From: Acinetobacter sp. MB5
GTDB taxonomy: Bacteria; Pseudomonadota; Gammaproteobacteria; Pseudomonadales; Moraxellaceae
Assembly: GCF_003261585.1 (NCBI RefSeq)
Contig: NZ_POVU01000001.1
Location: 186,001 to 250,000 of the forward strand
Direction of reading: 5' to 3'
Length of the DNA stretch: 64,000 nt
Shown: positions 9,496 through 19,653 of the stretch, piece by piece
Layout of the letters: each line of letters starts with the position of its first letter
How positions within the stretch are numbered: the first letter of the stretch is position 1
Notes under the pieces: model-generated
Told to the model about the DNA's origin: nothing
Database searches by the model: none
The model's input: only the letters and a program-made list of their open reading frames with translations
Made by a program: the position numbers and the translations under genes

Positions 9496-9736
9496 ACAAA
9501 GAACCTGACATATACCCGATTTTCATCAATCTGAATAGCCCAGATTTGATGGGATGTGCTCAATCAAAATGGCTTTTTCATATTTCCATCATGTTTTAAC
9601 CCTTAAAATCTAGAATAGATTTTTACTATCTATATAAATTAAAGCTTAATAAAAAAATATAAATACTTATATAACAAATAATTAATTAAATATTAAATCT
9701 ACATAAATGATTATTTAAATCATTAAATCCATTATC

Positions 9737-9755
9737 AATAATGATAATGATTTTT
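9737..9755. promoter_or_regulatory. Fur box of the siderophore receptor gene
   Basis: AATAATGATAATGATTTTT matches 15 of 19 positions of the Fur consensus (GATAATGATAATCATTATC). It is 45 bases before the receptor ATG, where a Fur repressor would cover the promoter. Confidence 0.75.
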
Positions 9756-9799
9756 ATTTAGTTTATTATTGTTTTGTTTTTTGTAACACAATCATAGCG

Positions 9800-12043
9800 A
9801 TGACAATTATGCAGCAACATATATTCAAATTCCGCCCTTTGGAACTTGTTTTAGGAATTCGTCAGATTTTATTATTCGGGATCTCTGCTTCTTTACTATC
9901 TACAGCAACATTTGCCAGTGAGGAAAGTACGCTTCCAACCATTACAGCGCATGCAAATCAAGATGCAACCACAAGTTATACCGTTAAAAAAAGTAGAAGT
10001 GCCACCAAACTGAATTTAGCCCTGAAAGATACACCACAATCTGTCAGTGTCATTACCAGTCAGCAAATTGAAGATGCCAATCTTACCTCCGTGGAAGATG
10101 TACTCAATCAAACACCTGGTGTTTCTATGCAACGTTATGGAGCAAAAGGGGCTGTTGGAAATGGTGGGGAATATACTTTTTACTACGCTCGTGGTAAGCA
10201 AATTATTAATTATCAAGTCGATGGAGTAATGACCTCCCCGTCGCTAGACAGTAAAAATGGTTCAGTGATCAGTAGCTTAGATCCTGCTATCTATGAAAAT
10301 GTAACCGTTGTCAAAGGTGCAACAGGTTTAACCAATGGCGCAGGCTACCCAAGTGCAAGCGTCAATTTTAATCGCAAGCATGCCAATAGCACCGAGCCAA
10401 AAGGTGAAATCAAAGTCAGCGCAGGCTCATGGAATACCTACCGTACCCAACTTGATGTGCAAGACAAACTGAACCAGTCAGGCAGTGTTCGCGGTCGTGC
10501 AGTTGCTGTATATGGGCAAGGTGATTCATGGCAAGACTGGGGTGACAATCGCTCAGCAACTTTATATGGGATTGTCGATGCCGATTTATCAGATCAAACG
10601 ACCGTTTCAGTCGGTGGCATGCTCAGCCGCAATAAAATTACAGGGCAAGGTGTTCATGGTTTAGATATGTATGGGGCTGATGGCAGCATTAATCCCTACA
10701 GCCCGAGTTTTAACTCCAGTGCACGCTGGGCATATAGCAAAGTCGATACATTCAATGCCTTTGCTCAACTAAAACATCAGTTTGATAATAATTGGATTTT
10801 ACAGGCAAACTATAGTTATACCGAACAAGATATCAAATCGCTCTATGGCGTCATTGGGGTTGCTTCTGCCAACTACACTACCAATGTTGCCTCTCTGGCT
10901 GCATCTCAAAACAATTTCAATCCCAAAGAGCATAGCCTTGATGTTTCAGCGTCGGGACCTTATCAACTGTTAGGACGTGAACATGAACTTATGCTTGGTG
11001 CAAGCTATCAATATGTCCGCAATAACAATGACAACTTTAATGGCTGTGACTCAAGCACCGATACCTGTACGGTAGATTTATCGACATGGAACGGTAATGT
11101 TGCCGTACCATCAGGAGCAACCCGTGTAATTGGGGTCAACAATAAAGAATATCAGCAAGTGGGTTACTATGCTGCAACTCGCTTGAACCCGACTGATCGC
11201 TTGCATGTGATTTTGGGGTCACGTTTATCTGACTATACCTATCGTTCACATGTTACCACCACGACCAAAACCACTGACTCACGCATGAGTGCCTATGCTA
11301 AGTTAACGCCTTATGCAGGTATTACCTATGACATTTCGCCAAATGTCACGGCGTATGCGAGCTATACCAACATTTTCATGCCGCAAACCTATCGGGATTA
11401 CAACTACAACCTACTTGATCCCCAAGAAGGTAACAACTATGAGGCAGGTTTAAAAGCAGCTTTCTTAGATAACAGAATCAATCTCAGTGCAGCATATTTC
11501 CAATCCAAAATGGACAATGTTGCCAACAGTGGGACGGTTTATGGCTCAAATATTCCAAGCAGCCTGACAGGTGTTGTCAGTTCAACCAGTAGTTATTACA
11601 GTGCTATTGATGGCGTAATCACCAAAGGTTATGAACTTGAAGCCTCAGGTGAGATCCTAGAAGGTTGGAATGTTCAAGCAGGTTATAGCCATGCCAAATC
11701 CACCAAAAGCGGAATTAAACAAAACACGACCATTCCTGAAGATCAATTCAAACTATTTACAACCTACAATCTACCGATTTGGGATAAAAAGCTGACCATT
11801 GGCGGTGGAGTAAACTGGCAAAGTGCATTTTATAGCAGCAGTGTTTCAGGTACCAAATATATTGCCTATAAACAAGACGGCTACGCATTGGTCAATTTAA
11901 TGGCGAAATACCAGCTTACGCCAGCATTAAGCGTTGCTTTAAATGTTGACAATGTCACCAATGAAAAATATCGCCTGAACTATTGGGCGGCTACTTATGG
12001 AGATCCGACTAGCTATACCGCATCTCTCAGCTATAAATTTTAA
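9800..12043 (+). CDS. TonB-dependent siderophore receptor
   Basis: A 747-aa outer-membrane receptor importing a ferric siderophore with energy from TonB. An N-terminal signal peptide ends near TATFASEES, and a TonB-box-like stretch (LPTITAHA) follows. The plug domain spans about residues 60-180 (LKDTPQSVSVIT, then VEDVLNQTPGV). The 22-strand barrel ends in the usual aromatic residue (SYKF). The Fur box upstream and the PepSY/small-membrane genes downstream support an iron role. The siderophore cannot be named. ATG 9800 is chosen; a second ATG nine bases later is equally possible. Confidence 0.9.
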   Translation: MTIMQQHIFKFRPLELVLGIRQILLFGISASLLSTATFASEESTLPTITAHANQDATTSYTVKKSRSATKLNLALKDTPQSVSVITSQQIEDANLTSVEDVLNQTPGVSMQRYGAKGAVGNGGEYTFYYARGKQIINYQVDGVMTSPSLDSKNGSVISSLDPAIYENVTVVKGATGLTNGAGYPSASVNFNRKHANSTEPKGEIKVSAGSWNTYRTQLDVQDKLNQSGSVRGRAVAVYGQGDSWQDWGDNRSATLYGIVDADLSDQTTVSVGGMLSRNKITGQGVHGLDMYGADGSINPYSPSFNSSARWAYSKVDTFNAFAQLKHQFDNNWILQANYSYTEQDIKSLYGVIGVASANYTTNVASLAASQNNFNPKEHSLDVSASGPYQLLGREHELMLGASYQYVRNNNDNFNGCDSSTDTCTVDLSTWNGNVAVPSGATRVIGVNNKEYQQVGYYAATRLNPTDRLHVILGSRLSDYTYRSHVTTTTKTTDSRMSAYAKLTPYAGITYDISPNVTAYASYTNIFMPQTYRDYNYNLLDPQEGNNYEAGLKAAFLDNRINLSAAYFQSKMDNVANSGTVYGSNIPSSLTGVVSSTSSYYSAIDGVITKGYELEASGEILEGWNVQAGYSHAKSTKSGIKQNTTIPEDQFKLFTTYNLPIWDKKLTIGGGVNWQSAFYSSSVSGTKYIAYKQDGYALVNLMAKYQLTPALSVALNVDNVTNEKYRLNYWAATYGDPTSYTASLSYKF

Positions 12044-12060
12044 TTGAAGTTCTTTAAACA

Positions 12061-12089
12061 CCCCTGAGCTTATGCTTTGGGGCTTTTTT
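12061..12089 (+). terminator. Terminator or attenuator after the receptor gene
   Basis: CCCCTGAGC / GCTTTGGGG stem with one mismatch, then CTTTTTT. It separates the receptor from the three membrane genes downstream and may lower their expression relative to the receptor. Confidence 0.65.
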
Positions 12090-12121
12090 AAATGTTAGAC
12101 CATAATTATCCGAGTATCTTT

Positions 12122-12379
12122 ATGAAAATTCTTGGACTACTGTTGATTGTGATCGGTTGTGGCGTGCTGTATTGTTGCCACCCAAATCAATCTTTACTCA
12201 AGCAACCACTTGCCAAAACTTATCGTGGTTTAGCCATTATTTTTTCTGTCAGTAGCCTATTGATTTTGTGGTGGGTTCTACCCAAAGTCGTGGCTGTTTT
12301 ATCGTGGCTGATCTGTATCACTGTCGTGTGGAGTTTCTTGCCGTTTGTTCCTCTATTTAAACTAACAGGTCGGTCATGA
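12122..12379 (+). CDS. Small membrane protein, DUF3325-like
   Basis: An 85-aa protein with about three membrane helices and little else. Size, topology and position match the DUF3325-type protein found beside PepSY proteins in iron-uptake operons; this is a resemblance, not a firm match. The frame is open from an ATG at 12092, which lies inside the tail of the preceding terminator, so I prefer ATG 12122 (MKILGLLL). It overlaps the next gene by 4 bp. Confidence 0.6.
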   Translation: MKILGLLLIVIGCGVLYCCHPNQSLLKQPLAKTYRGLAIIFSVSSLLILWWVLPKVVAVLSWLICITVVWSFLPFVPLFKLTGRS

Positions 12380-12672
12380 AAGCTAAAACTCAACACCCGA
12401 TTCAACCTGATTGGTGGAGCAAAACCATCGCTGGCGGAGTCTTGGGATTTACTCTTGCACTGATGATAGGTTGTTTGGTTTTTCTGATCGGTCAACCATT
12501 TCTTGATGCTAGTGTTTTAGCACAAATTGCCATGTGGAGTATTCCTTGGAGTTGGCTCCCGATTTTCTTTGCCTGTTATTTCATTCCTAGAGGTTGGCAA
12601 GCCTTACTGATCATGCTGTTTGCCAATCTGATTGCGGGTTTAGCTGTGTTTTTACTAAGAGGTGCTGTATGA
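12376..12672 (+). CDS. Small membrane protein, DUF3649-like
   Basis: A 98-aa protein with three hydrophobic segments (around residues 18-40, 50-67 and 75-93). It resembles DUF3649 iron-uptake-associated proteins in layout and by a W near the loop after the second helix. It overlaps both neighbours by 4 bp (ATGA junctions), so the three genes form a translationally coupled unit. Confidence 0.6.
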   Translation: MKAKTQHPIQPDWWSKTIAGGVLGFTLALMIGCLVFLIGQPFLDASVLAQIAMWSIPWSWLPIFFACYFIPRGWQALLIMLFANLIAGLAVFLLRGAV

Positions 12673-14306
12673 AAGTCCGTGCAGATATCATGAAGCTTTC
12701 AAAAAGCATGCATACATGGGTTGGGATTTTTGCAGGGATTCTGCTCTTTATCTGCTTTTTTGCAGGCGGCTTAAGCATGTTTCAGCATCAGCTGAGCCAG
12801 TGGGCAACGCCTCCTAATCAAGTCCTGCCGGCCGTGCAAGTTCAGCAACTCAATCAGTTAATTGCCAATGTTCAACAGCAACACCCCGCAGCTCAAAAGA
12901 GTTTTACCTTAAATATCAACTCGACTGAATTTCATTATGCTCCCATGATGTGGACAGAAGGTCGCGGTGGTGGACGCCATGCTGTCGATGCAACTCAAAA
13001 AACATGGCTTGCCAGCTTAGATGAACAAGGTCAGACTCTCATCAAACAAGAACCTTTGGTGCAACCAGGACATTTGATTGAGCAATTACATGAAACCGCG
13101 AGCATTCCTGGAACACTTGGACATGACAGTTTAGGGGTTACTTTAATGGGTGTGGTGTGCGTATTGTATTTTCTAGCTTTATTTTCAGGTTTGATTTTAC
13201 TACTACCCACATTGGTCAAAGACTTTTTTGCCATTCGTGCGGGGAAAAATAAAAAACGCTTCTGGCTCGATACCCACAATGTGATTGGGATTACCAGTTT
13301 GCCTTTTCATGTCATCATTAGCGTGACTGTAGTAGTTTTTGCATTTCATGATATTTTTTATGACACGCTACAGTTTGCATCTAAACAGAAAAAATCATTT
13401 TTCCCGCCCCCAGCAGAACATGTCATTGATCAAGCTGTACCAAAATTAGATATCAATCAGATTTTAGCTCAAGTCAAAAAAGTTTCACCTCAATATTCAG
13501 TGAGCTATATTCAATTCAATAACTTGAACCAACCTGAAAAAGCCAATGCACGCATTGCAGTTTATAGCAGTGATCAAATGCTACGTGGTGCAACACAAGA
13601 CTTTATGACCATGAACCCCTATAAAGTCAGTGAATACAACAACAAATTTCTAAATACTGAAACAGGTGCTTGGAATAAACTCGTCACTTCGATGTTCAGC
13701 CTACACTTTGGTAGTTTTGGTGGCACAGGGATTCGCTGGATGTATGTTTTACTGGGCTTGGCGGGCGCATTTTTGTTCTACTCAGGCAATATTTTATGGG
13801 TAGAAACTCGTGCTCGTAAACGCAAGAATCCGAATGATGCGATTCCTGAGCAACGTCAAGATGTGCGTTTATTAGCCAGCTTAACAATTGGCAGTTGTTT
13901 AGGTTGTGTCTTGGCGATTTTTAGTAGCATGTTAATCGGCAAATGGAGTTATGCACTCTTTAACCCATTATCCGTCACTTTAAATCAACTGTTTATTTAT
14001 ATTTATTATGTGGTGTTCTTAGGCTGTATTAGCTATGCATTTGCAATTGGTGCAGCCAAAGCATTACCACAATTTTTACTGGCGATTGCAATGGTCTTGC
14101 TCGCAATTCCACTGACCGCAATTGTATCCTATATCATGCCAAGTTTAGGTTTGTGGCACTACACAGGTGATCTGATTTGGATTGATATTATTGCATTACT
14201 GATCGGTTTATTGTTTTTACGTTTTTATCGACAAGCCAAACGGCGTTCAAAAACAGCCGATCAAGGTTCATTATGGGCGGCTTCCTCTTCAACAAGTCTG
14301 TCATAA
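12669..14306 (+). CDS. PepSY-associated transmembrane protein, iron-uptake linked
   Basis: A 545-aa inner-membrane protein. The first helix follows SMHTWVGIFAGILLFICFFAGG, with the conserved His-Thr-Trp. More helices lie around residues 160-185, 225-250, 360-380 and in a C-terminal cluster of four. Large periplasmic loops match PepSY_TM proteins, thought to act as reductases in siderophore iron release. I start at ATG 12669, which overlaps the preceding TGA. The family association with iron reduction is known; the reaction here is inferred. Confidence 0.75.
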   Translation: MKVRADIMKLSKSMHTWVGIFAGILLFICFFAGGLSMFQHQLSQWATPPNQVLPAVQVQQLNQLIANVQQQHPAAQKSFTLNINSTEFHYAPMMWTEGRGGGRHAVDATQKTWLASLDEQGQTLIKQEPLVQPGHLIEQLHETASIPGTLGHDSLGVTLMGVVCVLYFLALFSGLILLLPTLVKDFFAIRAGKNKKRFWLDTHNVIGITSLPFHVIISVTVVVFAFHDIFYDTLQFASKQKKSFFPPPAEHVIDQAVPKLDINQILAQVKKVSPQYSVSYIQFNNLNQPEKANARIAVYSSDQMLRGATQDFMTMNPYKVSEYNNKFLNTETGAWNKLVTSMFSLHFGSFGGTGIRWMYVLLGLAGAFLFYSGNILWVETRARKRKNPNDAIPEQRQDVRLLASLTIGSCLGCVLAIFSSMLIGKWSYALFNPLSVTLNQLFIYIYYVVFLGCISYAFAIGAAKALPQFLLAIAMVLLAIPLTAIVSYIMPSLGLWHYTGDLIWIDIIALLIGLLFLRFYRQAKRRSKTADQGSLWAASSSTSLS

Positions 14307-14313
14307 GAAACAC

Positions 14314-14351
14314 GCTTTAGGTTTGGTATCAGCATTTGCCAAATCTAAAGC
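14314..14351 (+). terminator. Weak terminator after the PepSY gene
   Basis: A 14-bp stem (GCTTTAGGTTTGGT / GCCAAATCTAAAGC, two G-T pairs) with a 10-base loop starts 8 bases after the stop. There is only a poor T tract, so termination may be partial. Confidence 0.5.
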
Positions 14352-14463
14352 TACCTTTAATCCAACAAATTTGCTATGCTTTATATTCTCTAGAATTGTT
14401 CTCCGTTATATACATGCAAGTTACGCCACCTTAATTTCTCGTTTTCTGCTTGAGTAATTTTGT

Positions 14464-14558
14464 CATCACCAGTATTTGACTCGTGATGTGGTGTCGTCTG
14501 TGTGCTTATATATCACATCACGAGCCTAATTGTTTTTTCTTCTTAAATTAGGTTTTTT
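14464..14558 (+). promoter_or_regulatory. Structured leader with terminator directly before the sulP start
   Basis: Two hairpins lie in series. The first has arms CTCGTGATGTG (14480-14490) and CACATCACGAG (14514-14524), a perfect 11-bp stem. The second has arms CCTAATT (14525-14531) and AATTAGG (14546-14552), followed at once by TTTTTT, a textbook intrinsic terminator ending two bases before the ATG. The only Shine-Dalgarno-like bases (TAGG) lie in the second stem's right arm. CATCAC at 14464-14469 could pair with GTGATG at 14483-14488 instead, which gives two exclusive folds. No known riboswitch class is recognised. Confidence 0.6.
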
Positions 14559-14560
14559 CT

Positions 14561-16024
14561 ATGTTTTCAACGTATCGACAGCAATGGTTCGGTCATATTC
14601 GTGCCGATATTTTGTCTGGCCTCGTCGTCGGCTTAGCGCTGATTCCTGAAGCAATTGCGTTCTCGATTATTGCTGGGGTTGACCCGAAAATCGGTTTATA
14701 TGCCTCTTTTTCAATGGCAGTTGTGATTGCGATTGTCGGTGGTCGACCTGCCATGATTTCTGCGGCTACAGGGGCTATGGCGCTCCTCATGGTCACGCTG
14801 GTCAAAGACCACGGTTTGCAATATTTATTTGCCACCACCATTTTGACGGGTCTTTTACAAATCATTGCAGGGAAAATTCGCCTTGCCAACCTAATGCGCT
14901 TTGTCTCTAAGTCTGTGGTAATTGGGTTTGTGAATGCCCTCGCTATTTTGATTTTTATGGCACAGCTCCCTGCCTTATACAACGTCAGCGCTTGGGTCTA
15001 TGTGTTTGTCGCACTGGGTCTTGCGATTATTTACCTATTCCCTTATGTGCCTAAGATTGGCAAGCAAATTCCATCGCCACTGGTTTGTATTATTGTGATT
15101 ACTGCTTTGGCTTTGCTGTTTAATGTGCATGTTCCAACAGTCGGCGACATGGGTAAACTACCTGACACGCTGCCGATGTTTCTGATTCCAAATATTCCTT
15201 TGAACTTGGAAACTTTACAGATCATCTTCCCTTATGCAGCAGCCATGGCAGCCGTAGGCTTACTTGAGTCGATGATGACCGCAACCATTGTCGATGACAT
15301 GACCCATACCACCAGCAACAAACATCAAGAATGTGTGGGACAAGGCGTTGCCAACATCGTGACAGGTTTCATGGGGGGGATGGCGGGTTGTGCCATGATT
15401 GGACAGTCCATGATTAACATTAAGTCAGGGGGTCGTGGACGTTTATCGACATTCTTTGCGGGCGTGTTCTTGTTTATTTTGGTGGTGTTTATTCACGACT
15501 GGCTGAAAGTCATCCCAATGGCAGCACTCGTCGCAGTCATGGTTATGGTGTCTATCAGTACCTTTGAATGGAAGTCGATCACTCAATTTCATAAAAACCC
15601 AAGTAGCAGTAATGTGGTGATGATTGCCACCGTGATTGTGGTTTTAGCAACACATAACTTGGCATTAGGTGTCATTACAGGTGTCTTGTTATCAGCTGTA
15701 TTTCTTGCCAACAAACTGGAAAAACAATTGCAGTGTCAAATTACCGATACCGAAGAACAGCGCGTCTATCAAATTCAAGGGCAAGTATTTTTTAGCTCAG
15801 CGAAGAAGTTTGCTCAATTGTTTGAATATCAACATAGTCAAAATCGAATTGTGATTGATTTGGAACAGGCACACCTTTGGGATGTAACGTCAATTGAAAC
15901 GCTAGATCAGGTGATTGGCAAATTTAAACGCAATGGAATGGACTGTGAAATTCGTGGATTGAATGCTGCCAGTGTGCAGTTGCTGCAACAACATGCCACA
16001 CAGGCGCAGTTACATTTGAGTTAA
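14561..16024 (+). CDS. SulP-family inorganic anion transporter
   Basis: A 487-aa inner-membrane transporter. The SulP signature is near the N-terminus ([20 protein letters not shown]). About ten to twelve helices follow to residue 385 and a STAS domain fills the C-terminus (residues about 400-487, with the [20 protein letters not shown] core). The substrate (sulfate, bicarbonate or a dicarboxylate) cannot be told from the sequence. It is monocistronic, with an unusual terminator-type leader upstream and a strong terminator downstream. Confidence 0.85.
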   Translation: MFSTYRQQWFGHIRADILSGLVVGLALIPEAIAFSIIAGVDPKIGLYASFSMAVVIAIVGGRPAMISAATGAMALLMVTLVKDHGLQYLFATTILTGLLQIIAGKIRLANLMRFVSKSVVIGFVNALAILIFMAQLPALYNVSAWVYVFVALGLAIIYLFPYVPKIGKQIPSPLVCIIVITALALLFNVHVPTVGDMGKLPDTLPMFLIPNIPLNLETLQIIFPYAAAMAAVGLLESMMTATIVDDMTHTTSNKHQECVGQGVANIVTGFMGGMAGCAMIGQSMINIKSGGRGRLSTFFAGVFLFILVVFIHDWLKVIPMAALVAVMVMVSISTFEWKSITQFHKNPSSSNVVMIATVIVVLATHNLALGVITGVLLSAVFLANKLEKQLQCQITDTEEQRVYQIQGQVFFSSAKKFAQLFEYQHSQNRIVIDLEQAHLWDVTSIETLDQVIGKFKRNGMDCEIRGLNAASVQLLQQHATQAQLHLS

Positions 16025-16047
16025 GCTAAATTGAAAACTTAAAATCA

Positions 16048-16079
16048 AAAATTGCAGGCATTTCGCCTGCAATTTTTTT
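16048..16079. terminator. Bidirectional terminator between sulP and the permease gene
   Basis: AAAATTGCAGGC / GCCTGCAATTTT with a five-base loop and further Ts. It serves both convergent genes. Confidence 0.9.
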
Positions 16080-17592
16080 ATGAATGAGATTTAGCACGAA
16101 GCTGAGCAGCATATTCTACTGCATCACCCTCAGGCGCTTGTGATTTGTTATAAGGTTTTGCCACAAACATATAGACCAAACCACTGCCAATCACAAAACC
16201 AAGACCAATCAAGACAATCCAGCGATCGACAAATGAATTACCTGTTGCTGGTTGAGCCAGTAAGTAAATCGCAAAGATGCCGTATGCCAGTGCCAAGATA
16301 TTGATGATCAACCCCCAAGCACCAACAGTCCACTCACCTGCTGGTTTCCAGCCTTTGAAACGCTGACGCAACGCCGCCAAAACCACCATTTGGAATGAGC
16401 AATAAATCCCGATCACAGCAAACGCAGTAATACGTGCCAAGCTATCTGGTTGGAAGTAAACCAAGAAACATAGCAAAATCGGCAGGATACAGCTTACAAT
16501 CATGGCATTGTCAGGCACACCTTGTTTTGACAATTTCGCCATCCAACGGCTATTTGGCAACATTTCATCACGTGCAAACGAGAACACCAAACGGCTTAAA
16601 GCCGCTTGTAATGACAAGATACAAGACAGCATTGCGACAATCGCAATCACAATAAAGATATTCGCACCAGTTGTGCCGAGTGCTTCATTTAAAATTGCAG
16701 GAATCGGGTCAGTAATTTTACCTGATACGATTTGTAGCAAGTTTGGAGATGCCATCAAATAACCAAGTACCGATAAAATTGCAGATACCGCACCAAACAC
16801 GATACTTAAAATCATGGCGACAGGAATCTGACGACTTGGGTTTTGCACTTCTTCTGCTACGTTACCGCAGGCTTCAAAACCGAAGAACATGAACAAGCCC
16901 AACAAAGATGCTGACATGAAGGCGCTAAAGTAAGAACCATTACTCGCCAACACGCCCATTGAATCAAATACCACAGAGAATGGTTGTGCACGGTGGAAAA
17001 TCAGCAAGTATAAACCTAAGCCAATCACGCTCAGGATTTCACACCAAAACCCGATACGCGCAACACGTGCCAAGTTTTTTGTGCCTGACATGTTCACCAC
17101 CATAATCACCAACAGCAAAATCACGGATGTGATGAGGCTATTCATGGCAGTCGGAGCGAAATGCAATAATGACAACACAAAACCGCTACTGTATTCCACA
17201 ATCGAAGTGACTGTGACTACCAAAGCCCAGAGATAAATCCATGCTGCCATCCACGCGTATTTACGCCCCCATAAACGCCGCGCCCACGGATACAATCCGC
17301 CTGTAATTGGATATTGTGAGGCGGTTTCCCCAAATACCATCGCCACCAATAACTGTCCAATTGCAACAATTAAAATCCACCAAATCGATGGTGGTCCCGC
17401 CAGAGTAATCGCCAGTGCAAACAGTGAATACACGGCGGTCAATGGTGATAAATAGGTAAAGCCCAACGAAAAATTTGAAATCAGACCAATCGAGCGTTCA
17501 AACTGGGTGGCTTCTTGATCTACTGCATGTGCGATGTGTTTGACTTCATCGACCACCAGTCCCACATCTTCTTTAATCGAATGTTTTGTCAT
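16078..17592 (-). CDS. APC-superfamily amino acid/polyamine permease
   Basis: A 504-aa permease with about twelve membrane helices. The N-terminal helix-1 motif GLISNFSLGFTYLSPLTAVY is typical of the APC fold, and ASQYPITGGLYPWARRL belongs to the GABA/choline-type permease branch. It lies on the same strand as an NTF2-like gene and a PatD-like aldehyde dehydrogenase. That suggests uptake of a diamine, GABA or a related amine, but the substrate is an inference from context. Confidence 0.8.
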   Translation of the reverse strand: MTKHSIKEDVGLVVDEVKHIAHAVDQEATQFERSIGLISNFSLGFTYLSPLTAVYSLFALAITLAGPPSIWWILIVAIGQLLVAMVFGETASQYPITGGLYPWARRLWGRKYAWMAAWIYLWALVVTVTSIVEYSSGFVLSLLHFAPTAMNSLITSVILLLVIMVVNMSGTKNLARVARIGFWCEILSVIGLGLYLLIFHRAQPFSVVFDSMGVLASNGSYFSAFMSASLLGLFMFFGFEACGNVAEEVQNPSRQIPVAMILSIVFGAVSAILSVLGYLMASPNLLQIVSGKITDPIPAILNEALGTTGANIFIVIAIVAMLSCILSLQAALSRLVFSFARDEMLPNSRWMAKLSKQGVPDNAMIVSCILPILLCFLVYFQPDSLARITAFAVIGIYCSFQMVVLAALRQRFKGWKPAGEWTVGAWGLIINILALAYGIFAIYLLAQPATGNSFVDRWIVLIGLGFVIGSGLVYMFVAKPYNKSQAPEGDAVEYAAQLRAKSHS

Positions 17593-17706
17593 GTTATTTC
17601 CTTATATTGCCCTTATTCTTTGCTCAAAAGCAGATCAGAACAAGTATGCTCGGAATTGCCAAAATGGAAATTGAGTATGCCCCAACCCAATTCCCATCTG
17701 ACGATC

Positions 17707-18186
17707 TTACCAACCCAATTGTTTGTTAAAGCCTAAAGCGTCGTAGTAATCGCCCTGATAGGTAATTTTGCCATTATGAACACGGACAAAGCTCACCCCT
17801 TCAAAGGATAACGGCTTGCCTGTTGCAGGGGTTTCTTTACTCCATGCCCCTGTATTGGTTCCGCTAAAACGCCATTGAAACGAAATACCATCTTTACTGA
17901 CAAGTGGTTTACTGGTCATTTCCCATTTCAAGTTAGGTACAGCACCCACAAAAACTTTAATGACATTATCGCGTGCGGCTACACGTCCTTTTTGCGGTGT
18001 GCCAACGGTGACATCGTAGTACACGGCATCTTGTGCCAGATATTTCGATGCTTTTTCAGCATCATGTGCATTCCACGCTGCCATATAGGCTTTAATGACT
18101 TTTTGCGGATCTTCTTGTGCGGCATGTGCTGCGCCAACCAATGCCATTAAGGTCATAAAACTAAACGCACGAACTGTCTGTTGCAT
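17707..18186 (-). CDS. Periplasmic SnoaL/NTF2-like protein
   Basis: A 159-aa protein with a signal peptide (cut near AAHAAQED) and one NTF2-like domain (IKAYMAAWNAHDAEKASKYL start). The fold hosts ester cyclases, isomerases and pure binding proteins, so the function is open. It starts 33 bp after the aldehyde dehydrogenase stop and is probably in the same transcript. A secreted NTF2-like protein beside an amine-oxidation gene is uncommon. Confidence 0.7.
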   Translation of the reverse strand: MQQTVRAFSFMTLMALVGAAHAAQEDPQKVIKAYMAAWNAHDAEKASKYLAQDAVYYDVTVGTPQKGRVAARDNVIKVFVGAVPNLKWEMTSKPLVSKDGISFQWRFSGTNTGAWSKETPATGKPLSFEGVSFVRVHNGKITYQGDYYDALGFNKQLGW

Positions 18187-18219
18187 ATTCCTCTCCCCGA
18201 TTGGAATGTATTTTTTAAA

Positions 18220-19653
18220 TTAATCTTCGTAAGCACTCATGACATGTTTAATACGGGTATATTCCTCGAAGCCATAGCCCGATAAATCTTTGCCGTAACC
18301 TGATTTTTTGAAGCCACCATGTGGCATTTCTGCAGTCAATGGAATATGGGTATTGATCCACACCGTACCAAAATCCAAATCGCGAGATAGGCGCATGGCA
18401 CGTGAGTGATCTTTCGTCCAGACACTCGATGCCAAGCCATATTCCACATCATTGGCTTTGTCTAGCGCATCAGCTTCGTCACTAAATTTCTGCACGGTAA
18501 TGATTGGCCCAAAGATTTCGGTTTGTACCACTTCATCATGCTGTGCCAAACCTGTGATGACCGTTGGCTCAAAATAGAAGCCTGCTTGCTCGGCTTTTTT
18601 GCCCCCTGTTTCAACTTTGGCATGTGCTGGCAAACGCTCAATAAAACCTTGAATACGTTGAAGTTGCCCTGCATTATTCAGCGCACCATATAAAGCGTCT
18701 TGGTCATCTGGCAAACCAAACTGGGTATTTTTGGCAGCATTCACCAGTTTCTCTACAAACTGATCATGTACCTGATCGGCAACCAAAACGCGGGTTGCTG
18801 CAGTACAGTCTTGACCCGCATTGAAGTAACCCGCGAGTGCAATATGCTCAGCGGCTTTGTCCAAATCGGCATCTTCAAAAATCAAAACAGGGGCTTTACC
18901 ACCCAGTTCCAAATGGGCTTTGGCAAGATTGGCTGCGGCTGATGCTGCCACTTGTAAACCTGCACGAACTGAACCTGTAATTGACACCAGTGCAGGCACA
19001 CGATGCGATACCACTAAAGAACCTGCTTCGGCATTGCCAAGTACCACGTTAAATACGCCTTTTGGAAATAATGGCGCTGCCAGTTCCGCCAATAACAATG
19101 TACTTTCTGGTGTGGTATCACTTGGTTTAAGCACTACGGTATTGCCTGCGGCTAAAGCAGGAGCAATTTTCCATACTGCCATTAAAAATGGATAATTCCA
19201 CGGTGCAACCTGCCCGACGACACCTAAGGGTTCACGGCGAATGCTTGAGGTGGTTCCCTGTAAATATTCCCCTGTCGATTTGCCTTCCAAGCAGCGTGCT
19301 GCTCCTGCAAAGAAGCGAATTTGATCTGCTGCGGCAGCCACTTCTTCAGAAGCAATCAAATGTTTGAGCTGTCCTGTATTACGGCTTTGGGCTTCAACTA
19401 AACGTTCTGAATTTTGTTCAATCGTATCTGCAAGGGCTAACAGTGCCTTTTGACGAACCGATGGCGTTGCTTTTCCCCACACTGCAAACGCTGATTTTGC
19501 CGCCTGATACGCCGCGTTGACTTCCGCTTCTGTGGCATTCGGTGATTGGGCATACACCTCACCTGTCACTGGACTGACAAGGTCAAAGTATGTTCCACCC
19601 AGCGATTCAACATATTCCCCATTAATAAAATGTTTTAACTTTTGTATGCTCAT
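18220..19653 (-). CDS. patD: Gamma-aminobutyraldehyde dehydrogenase-like (PatD family)
   Basis: A 477-aa NAD(P)-dependent aldehyde dehydrogenase. The catalytic Cys is in NAGQDCTAATRV and the general-base Glu in HLELGGKAPV. Stretches such as RFFAGAARCLEGKSTGEYL and GYGKDLSGYGFEEYTRIKHVM closely follow E. coli PatD, which oxidises 4-aminobutanal from putrescine to GABA. No PatA-type transaminase is in the window, so the aldehyde source is not shown. Downstream genes are the NTF2-like protein and the APC permease. Confidence 0.8.
   Translation of the reverse strand: MSIQKLKHFINGEYVESLGGTYFDLVSPVTGEVYAQSPNATEAEVNAAYQAAKSAFAVWGKATPSVRQKALLALADTIEQNSERLVEAQSRNTGQLKHLIASEEVAAAADQIRFFAGAARCLEGKSTGEYLQGTTSSIRREPLGVVGQVAPWNYPFLMAVWKIAPALAAGNTVVLKPSDTTPESTLLLAELAAPLFPKGVFNVVLGNAEAGSLVVSHRVPALVSITGSVRAGLQVAASAAANLAKAHLELGGKAPVLIFEDADLDKAAEHIALAGYFNAGQDCTAATRVLVADQVHDQFVEKLVNAAKNTQFGLPDDQDALYGALNNAGQLQRIQGFIERLPAHAKVETGGKKAEQAGFYFEPTVITGLAQHDEVVQTEIFGPIITVQKFSDEADALDKANDVEYGLASSVWTKDHSRAMRLSRDLDFGTVWINTHIPLTAEMPHGGFKKSGYGKDLSGYGFEEYTRIKHVMSAYED

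Noticed and set aside
14593..14982. 129-codon minus-strand ORF inside the SulP gene
   Set aside because: Mirror of the membrane-helix codons; the + strand frame has the SulP motif.
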